Assembly (NCBI GenBank): GCA_022316685.1
Contig: JAKJHU010000030.1
Coordinates: 6,933,360-6,997,359 of the forward strand
DNA length: 64,000 nucleotides
Origin: Progne subis subis
Lineage: Eukaryota > Chordata > Aves > Passeriformes > Hirundinidae
Reading direction: 5' to 3'
The position numbers and the translations under genes are program-made. The notes beneath the pieces were generated by a model, which did not search any database, had not been told where the DNA came from, and saw nothing but the letters and a program-made list of their open reading frames with translations. Numbering within the stretch: position 1 is the first letter of the stretch; each line of letters begins with the position of its first letter. Shown here one piece after another: positions 53,576 through 64,000 of the stretch.

Positions 53576-53839
53576 AGCATATTGGATAGTGCCCCCATCT
53601 GTTTCTGGAACACAAGGCGATGTGTCACTTACGTGCTGTCTGCTCCTCGTACCCTTTACAGAAGGAGTTACAAGAGATTGCGTCTCCAAACAGATAAGCT
53701 CATTCCCCTCTCTTTAACTGGAAAAAGAAGCAATGACTGTAGAGACATTCCTTAAACTGGGGGGCTGGGCAGGAGGGGGAATGTTTGGAGTTTTTCCCCT
53801 AAAGTAACAAAATAAATGAGAAAATAGTGATGCTGTTTG

Positions 53840-54180
53840 GAGCTAACTTTCAAGTGTCGCACGGTAAGATGCTAAAAGGGGCACATTATGCAGGCGTGAG
53901 ACTACAAAGCCTGAGAAGGAATGTGTTAAACAATCATTTTGTAACGATGAGTCTGGCCATGCGTTTGCATGTGAACATTATTACAATCTGAAAAAGAGAA
54001 AATGTTATTATGCCATGTATCTTTGAGCCATTATTGGAATTAGGTTACAAAGCTTTGACTGCAAGGTTATTTGAATCTACTGCTTGTTGTTAATATCATG
54101 CTTTCTATTTAGTATTTTTTTTCCTTATTTGTTATGAACTAGTACACTATAAAAAGCAAATAGTTTTTAAAATTATTAAA
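53840..54180. other. Candidate conserved noncoding element
   Basis: Complex, repeat-free sequence (gcaggcgtgagac, taaacaatcattttgtaacg, ggccatgcgtttgcatg, ggttacaaagctttgactgc) lies just after the CpG patch, with no open frame. The call is on texture only. Confidence 0.35.
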
Positions 54181-56159
54181 AAAAAATATTACCACAAGCA
54201 TAAGTATATTTTTGATTGTATATATTTAAAGATCACCGTACACCGGGGGAAAAGCTGTATAAAGCTCTGGAAAGACAAAGTAGGGAAGAAAAAAAAAAAA
54301 AAAAAAGGTTTTAAGAATTAAAATACAGGCTTTTTGAACTTATCTTTATTTTTTTCTTCAACATTTCTGTGTAACCTAAGCAGACACATGAAAAATACTA
54401 ACTCTAAATTTGGCAAAATAAAACATTTTCTTACAAAGGGTGATCTAAACATTCTTCCACATAAATATATGAAGACTTATTTTTCTTTTATTTTTTTCTT
54501 TTTTAGTAAATAAAAGGTAGTATTTTTATTTTGATGTATTTACAGTGTGAATTATGCACATGATATTTCTGTCCTCATCTAATAAATCTGTTTTTACTGA
54601 AGTTGTAGAGGTTAATAGATTTTGAATTGCATTAGATTTCTGTAATAAATGGATATATAAGGCAAGACCTTATTAGGTTGATCTTTGTCTGTGAAATCTG
54701 TCTTCTTCAAGTAATTTCAGAAACCAAAAATGCAAAATACAAAGTTTGCCTAATCATGAATTTTTAAGCATATGTCTCTGTAAATATTAGTGCAATTTAA
54801 TTGCAGAAAATGACTTTGTTGCCAGTTAGTAGCAAAGTTCTGTAGAGTAGCTGAAACTAGTATTTTTATTTCAGTACTTATACTGGAATGTCCTTTTTAT
54901 AAAGGAAGAATGCTATTGATAGCTCTAAATGAACTTCAAATTAATGTAATGTCAATATTATCATCACCCCTAGACAGCAAATGTATTATCAATACATTTA
55001 GTAGTACTACAAATAATTATAGTAATTAAAAATTAAACTGAAAAATTAAAATTAATGAAACAAAATATCTCAGTAGAAAATATTTCTAATAGGCTGTGTA
55101 GATCTCATTGCATTTTTTCTGTTGTTACCATGTCTTAATGGCTTTTATTGTTTATTGGAAAAATTGTTTAAGACAGCAAGAATCTCGGGTCTTCTCTTTT
55201 TTATGAAGGTCAAACTAAATTCAGAATTATAACTGAAAAATGAAATGTAAATACCAAGATCTTTGATAACAAAGTAATTAAAATGTATGGTTTTGCCTAC
55301 TGTGTATAATAAGGGCTTATATTTGATCAACCATAAAAGTTATTTAATCATTTTAACCTTGGAATACTACCCCACAAAAAACTACTTAATGGAAGTTAGC
55401 TGAGAAGCATTAGAGTATCACAACATCAAGAAGGCTGAGCGAGAGGGCACTGAAAATTCAAGCACAGCTTATTTCTGCCATAATACTATAGCAGGTTGCA
55501 TGGCAACCAGTGGCTGTGGATTTTGAAGTTACTTTATCCTTATTCAATGAGCAAAGACTTAGCCTGTATTTATTTTGGTAATTTCTAGAATTAATCAGGT
55601 ATTTAAGGCCCAGTGTAGCATAAACTTGGTATGATTTTTGGATTGGCAAATGAATGTTTACAGCTGTTGTTGGGAGAAGGTCTGGAAGTAGAGGAGAGCT
55701 CAATTGTTCCTCCTATCATTACAGGCAGTAAGTATTAGACAAGTGCTTGAATCAGCAGTCCATTTTGAGCAAGAGTGTGGCTTGCAAGCATCTCCCTGTG
55801 ATTTAGGTTAGTCATTTTAGGAAGACACTGGAGTTTTCAAAAAAAAAAAAAAACTTGCCATATTTCATTTTAATATTTCCATTAAAGAACAATGCTAGGA
55901 AAATTTTAACATTTTTCAGCTGAGTAAAAGCTGTAATCATAAGCCAAAGTCACAACTACAAGTGGTGTGGCACCCTTGTGGGCATGTATTACTTCAGAGA
56001 ATACAGTAACATACAAATCTCAAAACATGTTTTAAAATACTATTTAATATCCATTACTGTGTTTTAAGTACAAAGGCAACCCTTTCAGTATCCCGTTGTT
56101 TAATGTGTTCAGGGTTCTGCCAAGCTTCTCAATATCCCCAGATCTTACTAAAATTGAAG
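54181..56159. other. AT-rich noncoding DNA
   Basis: No gene recognised. A runs lie at 54289-54306 and near 55839-55853. Confidence 0.55.
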
Positions 56160-57115
56160 TAAATTAAAAGCACAAAGCTCACCATCATAATGCCTGTAAT
56201 GAATGAGAGGTGTGAACTAGTGGCTCATTTAATGAGTGCTTTTTAAAAATGCACTTTGCTAGAGCATATGAAAAATCTGTAGGATAATTCCAGCTTTCAG
56301 AAGCAGTGTATATTCTTGTAGTGAAAGATGCCATCATAATGCTTATACATACAGGGGTAGGATTATGATATGAGTGCTGTCTTCATGTGTTTCAGTTCCT
56401 AACTTTTTGGCTTTTATGCAAAGTGCACATTGAATGAACCTTATCACATATGCAGCATGAAAGGCATCATTAAATCAAGACAGGCTTTCACAACCCTGAC
56501 TTACATCATGCACCCCACCAATCTAGCTTTGAAGTAACCTTTTTTTCATATGTTCACGAACTTACCAGATTTATGTGACAGCTGATTCGTCCTATTTTAA
56601 AACATTTCCAAAAGTGACATTAGATCAAGACCAAATCCCTAATAGGAAGCCCACAGTCCATCTGAGGTGGCAGTGGACACCCAGCCAGTCGAGCTCTGCT
56701 GGTTTGGGAATGCTTTGTCTCCAAGGCAGGCCCCTGAAACATGAAATTGCGCAGCTGCATGTGCCTAGTGCAGGTCATGCCTTTTCTGAGAGGCTTCCTC
56801 ATTACCCAGCTACTGCTTATGTCTGGAAAACATGCACCCACAGCATCCACGGTCTGAACTTTACAGCACAGAAGTTAATTCGGTTAAAATTCGAGCTGAA
56901 ATGGGTAGCGAATGTCTTGGCATTTGTTTGGCATAGCTAGGCTGAAGGTTATAGCGTATATGTGTGCAGCGGCAAGAGGGGGCCCATGGATGTCTGCTTT
57001 CAAGCAGAGTGTGGCAGTTCAGTCTCACTGTGTCAGATGGCATGTATAAAAGTCCCTAATGATCTCCTTGATGAAATAAAGTGATCAATCTTGGCAGTGA
57101 AGGCACAACAAAGTT
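56160..57115. other. Candidate conserved noncoding block
   Basis: Complex sequence with repeated homeodomain-type and MEF2-like cores and scattered CpG (gttaattcggttaaaattcg, gtagcgaatg, tatagcgtat). A 121-codon + strand opening at 56575-56940 overlaps a 76-codon - strand opening. Neither has a known motif, so I treat both as chance in stop-poor DNA. Confidence 0.3.
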
Positions 57116-59704
57116 ATTTTAAAAATGCATATATTGTTAAAACCTCCACTAGAAAGCTAGTACTTCTGGGAGTTGTGAATGTTGTTAAAATATATATATT
57201 ATAGCCTTTATGATGACAGTTGAAAAGTAATTACAGTCAAATACTTTATGTCAACAATAAGCTACTGCAGTTTAAGAAAAATGAAAGGCTTTCCCCTGAG
57301 CCAGTTGTGTTTTCTTTGAACATAATAGGAGATAAAGCTTAAATATTTTGGGTTGGAACTGTTGGTCCTGTTTGAATATTTGTGTTTTGTACTTTACAGA
57401 AATTAATGAATTTTGGTGACCTCATTTCCAGTGACTTATTTTCTCCTAAATGGAAGGGTTAATATGAAATTTGCTAGTATCAGGAAAGGAATCTGCATTT
57501 CATAGTGTTTTGTATTAGTAATGAAACTAAGAGACCTGTTGAGAGCAAATAGTTGTGGCAGTAGGGGGCTCATGGGTTTTCTAGCTTCCATCCTGGCTGA
57601 AAAGCAAGCTGACCTGTGCTGTTGCCTTTGTCTCTATCTTTTGGGGATATGCGTTAAGTCATATGAGTCTGAGCAATAAAGCACAGTGCAGCACTTGTCC
57701 GACCATTATGATTTATCTTTCCTTAGGCGTTGGGTAAAATGTATTAACAGAAACCTTGAATGTTGTTCCAGTGCAAATAGAGGAAGGAATTAAAGAGCTG
57801 GCCCAGTGTTAGTGCAGAGGAAGTGAGGACTTTGCAACTTCTTGTCCTTTCTTCATTTATGCAAGTGATGGCTGCAACAGGAAACTTTAATGAAACCTCT
57901 GATCAAAGCACTGCTGGACCTGACCGGCAGCTTTGTTGTAGCTACACTGTGTACAAAATAGTAGAAATAATTTGTTCAGGCATTTGAATGGATTAATTTT
58001 ATATAGGGCTTTGAATCAGTTATTCTTCTCTTTTTATTTCTGCATGTATTTTTTAGCCTTAGTGGCTACATGAAAGGATAGAGTTGTAAAAGGTCAGAAT
58101 ATCTCTTGACACTGGCACTCCTTGTTTTATGGGGATGGACAATCCGATTACAACATTTAACAGGGCACCCGTGCCTTGTTTTTTTGAAAGGAAAAAATTG
58201 AACATTCGATGATTCTCTGGGCCAGAAATTACTGTACAAGTAAACTGCAGTACTTATGAATGAGCCATAAGAGATTTGCCAGGGCTTTGACCTATTTCAG
58301 TACCTGTGAAAAAGGAAAAATGTTAAGGTGTCAGAAAGGAGTCAAGGCATGGGGCTTGTTTTCACTGAAACCCTGGGCAGCGAGGAAAGCATGAAGTTAA
58401 TTCTTTCTACTTCAGTCTGAAAATACAAGCCTGGGAACACAGTCAGGAATCAATCTTTAGCTCCATTTCTCCCTAAATAATTTGCATTCCGTAAAAAGAA
58501 ATAAATTTCATATATTTATAATATTGGAACCTGGGATTAAAATTGAAAGCCTGCAGTGAAACAGAGCTTTATCAATTACTTCTCTTTTCTGACAGCAATG
58601 CCTGCTTTTCCAGAGCAACCCCCCACTTGTCCTTTAGGATTACAGACACATTGGACACAAATTTGTTAGCTAGGTTTTTGCCACACTATCCAATGAAATT
58701 TTAAGGAAATGATCCAGTTTCAAAAATTCTACCAAATATTGTGTATTTGCTTTTAATTTCAAAACTGTTTTGTCAAAATGTCAGTGGTGAGTAGATCTTT
58801 TATTGTCTAAGTGGACACCTCCTCTTAAAAATAACCATAGAACCAAAATTATAAATGTTTTACTTCATTCACATTTTTCTCTTCCACGATTGCCTGCATT
58901 GACTGTCTCAGAGCACACAGAGGCTAACAGTACAAGTGTAACCGTCATCTAAGTCTTTTTCTTCTGCCTAACACTGGAAAGGTTATGTCCTGAAATAATG
59001 CATTTAGTAAATGATGAGCCCTATAAGACAGGACCAGGGCTGGAAGGATTGCAGACGAAATGTGCTCAGAGCTAGAAACAGTAGCACAGATTGAAGACTA
59101 AACCCAAATGCTGCCTGTCTGTGAGAGCTTTATATTGACGCCTCTGTGATTGGAAAGAAGAATTTTGCAGCCAAATGCTCTGTTGATTTACATTCCTGGA
59201 AAAAACACTGATTTATGGAAGGTTTTGTAATATAAATATCACAGTTTATTCTTGGTTTTAAGGCTTTAAACTGGAGTAAGGTGTATCAAGGATCCTTTCT
59301 AGTTTGCATTGTATTTTGTCTTCTATGAATTTGGTTACTCAACTAATCTGTGTACCTCAGTGTACCTGTCTTTACAGCCACCCCAAGCAATGTGGGGTGT
59401 ACTACATTAGTTTACACCTGAAGTACTGAAAGATGAGAAATGTAAAGGTGTTCCAACTGTGTACAGTTAAGTATGTTCCTAACAGAAACCTCAAGGGTTT
59501 CTAGCAGACCAGCTGCTGTCAACAGCCACAAAAGGTGAGAAACCTCATGCATGTGAAAATTCAGCCCATCACTAAAGGTTCTTGAAAATCTGACCCAACA
59601 CAATTTGGGCAAGATCATGCAAAGTAGCAGCAGCACAGAAGGGAATTGATCCATTTCTCAGAAAATGTTGCATTGTACATAACCCTTAGAATATGTTCTC
59701 TTTA
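57116..59704. other. Noncoding DNA
   Basis: No gene or transposon recognised. Stretches near 57850-58020 and 58430-58720 are complex and might be conserved noncoding DNA. Confidence 0.5.
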
Positions 59705-59808
59705 TGTTTGTTTGTTTGTTTGTTGTTTGTTTGTTTGTGTGGTGTTGGGTTTTTTTGTTTGGTTTTTTTTTGGTTGGTTGGTTGGTTGGTTTTGGTTTGG
59801 TTTGTTTT
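59705..59808 (+). repeat. G/T-only simple-sequence tract
   Basis: All 104 bases of the + strand are G or T. Tttg units are followed by five ggtt units and mixed ggttt. Together with the tract at 11175 this is the second long G/T-only run with the same strand polarity. Confidence 0.9.
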
Positions 59809-61399
59809 CTTCCCATTTAGAATATTTAGTAAATATATTCTGACAATTTAGGAAGTAATTTTTGCTCTGATTCTTTCCTATTTACCTTTCAGAGTGAATA
59901 ATTTGATGTCTGTTTTAATTCCACTGGATCAAGTATAGTTTTCATTCATTTCATAGGCATATAGGCTTGCTGAAAACAATAAAACTATACAAGAGCAAAA
60001 GGGAGATGCTAGAGGGAAGGTTTAATTCTTTAAATTATAAAGTAAATTGGCACTGACTGCACACTGAGACACATCCTAGTCCCCATGTACTAACTGGATG
60101 CCACTTATAAACATTATGAGAAAAGTATGTGAAACTCCAGGTCTTCCAGTTTAAGCATCATCCTGGTTTTATACTGATATTAATGACCACAAGTTGGGTA
60201 GGGTTGTTGTTTTTTTTTCTTTTTCCCCCACTGTGGTGAAAGTAAGGTGCCTGAAGGGAAGCAGAATTAATTAAAGTTTCTGATGAATATTGGACCACTA
60301 CTGGCATTTGCCTCGGGATCAACAGGTAGGTTCTTAACTTTGTGAGGGAAAACATTATTGAAGAAGGTTGCATTCCTTGTGCAGATCAAGTTGTGCTTTT
60401 AAAAAATAAAAGAAGTCAGCTGGTGGTCTTGCTTTTAATTATCGAAGCTGTGAGAATTCAAATGACATATTTGCCTCATTTACTTAGAAGATATTCTTGT
60501 ATTTATTAAATCATTTGAAGAACATCTGTAACACTTTGATAAGATTTTCTTTCTCATCATGGGAAGCAGGCTGCATTTCAATACCAGGAAGTACTAGTAT
60601 TACCAAGTGTTGCCTACTCCATTTGTAGGGAAACTGTAATATGTAGAAGTAAAATTCACCATAATTTAGGAATGTTTCATTTCATAACAATAGTGGACAT
60701 AAATCTAATAGTGGGATTAAAGGATCCAGACATAAAGTATTATTTAGCTTTTTCTTCTATCACTGTTAGACTAAAAGCTACCTGTTTCTTACCATTTTTT
60801 ACCCAGGATTTCCCTCACAAAAGCAAAAGCCTGTAGATTCTACTCCAGTAACAGTACAGTTGAGATGACAAGGAAGAAACAGAGCATTTTTAACGCCAGC
60901 TGTTAAATGACTAAGAAAAAAGTGATGCTGCCTTTCTGTACTGTTTATGGGTCACATAAAAATACAGAAGCAGCCAATGTGCTTTAGATTGATCAAAAAT
61001 AATTTTTAAACAATTTGAAATTTCATGTCATTGCTGCTTTATGGCTTTTCTGTATTGTGAACACCTTCCTTAGACAAAGGTCCTGTGTTTCCAGTTGTTT
61101 TTACATGGGACTGAGGTTCAAAAATCAAAGTTCATGTAAACAGGCAAAGTCACAGAGTCCAAAATATCAGACAGAGGAGGTGAACATGTGTATCCTTTTT
61201 GGTGTAGGTATCCAAAAGTTAAACTAGAATTTCTCATGACGTTTTACAGGAAAACTTGATTTAAAAAATTTAAGAATACCAGGGTAAATCTCACTTTAAA
61301 AGTTTTAATCATATATTACATATTATTCTGCTGAAAAATGCATATGTGACATAATAAAGTATGAATTCAGTTATTAAAATGTTTGAACATGTACAAAGC
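59809..61399. other. AT-rich noncoding DNA
   Basis: Nothing recognised. Confidence 0.55.
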
Positions 61400-61439
61400 T
61401 GCATATGCATATACATATGCACATATGTGTGTATATGTG
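61400..61439. repeat. Strictly alternating purine-pyrimidine tract
   Basis: Forty bases alternate purine and pyrimidine without a break. They contain gcatatgc, gcacatatgtg and gtgtgtatatgtg, and are partly self-complementary. Such tracts are the classic substrate for Z-DNA or cruciforms under negative supercoiling. Confidence 0.75.
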
Positions 61440-64000
61440 GATGCAAATATTGATATTCTCTGTGTATACATAAAAGCTTATTTAATTATCTGTGGTTGCA
61501 TGTTCACAGGAATAAGTACCTGCATACACTTCTAGTCTTTCTTACTTCAGAAAACATATTAATTGTATAAAATATATTTCCCTATATTTCAGAGGTAATT
61601 TAAAAAGAATTTACTGTAATTTATTAAGCACCTTAATTCCTCCTTAATTTTAGTCTGGGGGTTTTATGTCTCCTAAATTGTTAATATATATATATATAAT
61701 GAACATATTTTTTTCATATTAACATTTTATCTTATAAAGAAAAAATAAAAAATAGTATGTGTCCTATATAGTGGGATTTTTTTAAGCCTTTTTTAATGCT
61801 TTTTCTGATTATTTGATTGATGTTTAATTGTTGTGTTGGTTAAGTACTACTAGTCCAGCAGTTGAAAGCAAATCACCTGAAAGTTAAAAGGTCATTTTAA
61901 TACTATATCTCTAAAGGTTACAGAACAAAATCAGCAATGAAACTCCTGCAGACAGTCAGAGAAGGGGCAGGGTCACTGTTATTGATAGACAAAAGGCACT
62001 GCCAGATAGCCTGTCTCCATAAAACACTGAAATATTTCAAGAGCTGCTTTCACTTATGGGTAATCAATAGGTAGCAGTGAATACTCATATGTTCACTATT
62101 TTATTTCGCACACTTTTAAATCAGCAATGCCCAACCCCTTGCATTATTGCTGGAGTTTTTTCATTTGCCCAGGTCTCAGTTCTTTCTGTATCTCATCCTC
62201 TTCCTGAAGAAGATGTTGATTTTAATATTTTCCTTTTTTAGCATTTATTTATGCTGCTTCATTGTCCATAAACACTACTTGTAAAGAACCTGCTTTGCCA
62301 GACATCGTATAAAGTGAAGTTTTAAAAAGCAGTCCCTGCTCCAGATACGCTGATTTCTTTTCAGTCACCCTTCCAAGTTGCTCTATTTCTTGTCATTAGA
62401 ACAATGGGCTCTAACCTGATCATTTCCCACTTATATTTCTTCTTTCCTCCTTTTTCTCCTCTATGTCTCTCTTGTACTCTGTCCAATTTTTCTACCAAAA
62501 CCAGTCACATGCACAATACTCCAAAAACATACCCATTCTCATAAATCTTCAGAATAACTTGCTCAATACTTCCATGTACTACACAAGCTGCTGCTCCTCT
62601 CTCAGAGCACTCTATGTCTTTTCCCTTGTTTTCCTGCTATACCTCAGTCTGTTTCAGTTTTTCACCTTTTCACTTGTAGTGTCTTCTTGCAACAGTCTGC
62701 TATGATCATACCCCAGAATTTTACTCCTTCCTCTTAGAAGCAGATCATGAAATGAATGATTCCCTAAAACATGCTAATGGGAATACTTAGTGCCTTTTCT
62801 CTTTGACTGCTAGCTGCTACAGCATTCTGACTAAAATTTATTCCAGGCTGGATATCTATTCCCTTCCATTTAGGTTTAGCCATCTAAATGTTATCAATTG
62901 TTAGGCAATTGCAATACCATGTAGTAATTTAATAAACAATATGTGAATGGAAAATATAATATTCACTTCTGAGGAACCATGTGCTGCTCCTGTAAGTTAA
63001 AACTCCTCATTCTAGCTAGCCACCATTTTCCATGGGCAAGAGAGACCCTGTTAATGTGCACACCAACTGCTAGAGGTTTCTGTGGTTCTGAATCCACAGC
63101 TGAAAACAATAGCTCATACCTTTGATTTTGTGTAGGTTGTTTTACATTACTGCTGTAGGAATATTAGAGCATTACAGAATATGACTTGCATCAGTCAATG
63201 CTCTTTTTTTATTCATTCTCTCAAAAAACATTTTCTTGTTGGTTTTATATACTGTTGTTCCTACTAAAACTGTGACTGCAGCTAGCTGTATCTGGTTATA
63301 GGAGGGTCAAAGAAATATGTTATTTACTCACATGTGTATCTAAGGCTTGTAATTTTGTGCAGTACTGTCTGTCATTCAGATACCCTATACATTCTCACTG
63401 TCCTTAAATCAGTTTTGGTTGTTGGGCTGGCAGTGTTCTCCTTAAATATGGATTCCTTTTAAAACCTGTAAATACTGGAGTTATTCCATTTAATGAGTGG
63501 CCATCATAGATGATTCTCTATATTAGGAAAAAATCTTTTGTCTACTTCATGAAAAAAGTGAGATTTGATGTCCAATTAATGTGTGTGTTTTGGAAACATA
63601 ACTGGACCAATTTCTAACATTGTTGTGATGTTGTTCAGTTCTGTTACCAAACAAAAAACATCCACTTAATTATTTTCTATGATATTAGTCATGTACTTAG
63701 CCTTGAGATGCTAGCTCCCTCTGGTTCCCTTGCTCTTCAGATAAATTTTATATTCACAAAAGCTATTTACTTGAAGCTCTGTGCACCTGCTGGAGAGTAA
63801 AGACTTTCCTGACCCCAGTGGTCTCTTTACGTTGTTCAAGGTGAATTGTTGTGGTGTTCATGATGTCTTGACTGTCTTACCCTTCTCCTCTCTGCATTAT
63901 TTTCATTGACTCTCTTTATGTTGTGGCATCCCAGCAAGTACAGTATGTTGAAGCCCCAGAGGGAACTGCAAGTGAAAACACCTTGTTCTTCTAAGAACTC
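61440..64000. other. AT-rich noncoding DNA to the window end
   Basis: A (TA)n microsatellite is at 61684-61699. An 80-codon + strand opening at 62463-62705 is pyrimidine-rich with no known motif. No exon, RNA gene or transposon was recognised. Confidence 0.5.

Noticed and set aside
56575..56940. 121-codon + strand frame
   Set aside because: No known motif, overlaps a - strand frame, and no splice sites were convincing. Treated as chance.

Overview
The window looks like avian nuclear DNA. The two clearest mobile elements (9011-9300 and 28072-29340) are CR1 LINEs. On the + strand both open with the reverse complement of the bird CR1 3' terminus, tcatagaatcatggaatg. I saw no Alu, B1 or mammalian L1 sequence. 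The DNA is mostly AT-rich, poor in CpG, and has stops in every frame. It reads as a gene desert or the inside of very long introns. There is no bacterial, plasmid or phage content. The species and locus cannot be named from the sequence alone.

Layout. 1-9 kb: unique AT-rich DNA with small simple repeats. 9.0-9.3 kb: a 5'-truncated CR1. 9.3-13.9 kb: noncoding, with a 159-base G/T-only tract at 11.2 kb. 13.9-14.3 kb: an ancient LINE-2 type reverse transcriptase relic on the - strand that keeps its reading frame through most of its length. 17632-17743: the only convincing protein-coding piece, a 112-nt exon on the + strand with good splice sites. Its protein is not one I can name. 21.7-23.1 kb: AT-rich candidate conserved noncoding DNA around a small CpG-rich patch. 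28.1-29.3 kb: a 1.27 kb CR1 with a recognisable but dead reverse transcriptase. 32.3-33.3 kb: two strong stem-loops about 0.7 kb apart. 33.9-34.9, 40.0-40.4, 42.9-43.3, 51.3-52.0, 53.8-54.2 and 56.2-57.1 kb: sequence with the look of conserved regulatory elements. 48.7 kb: a very old CR1 3' end on the + strand. 59.7 kb: a second long G/T-only tract.

If the exon is real, the window lies in or across a + strand gene with introns longer than 15 kb, and the candidate regulatory blocks would be intronic or neighbouring enhancers. No operon-like or multi-gene system is present. The observations most worth checking are the exon, the frame-preserved LINE-2 relic, the two hairpins and the two isolated CpG patches. 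Conserved-element calls rest on sequence texture only and are given low confidence.
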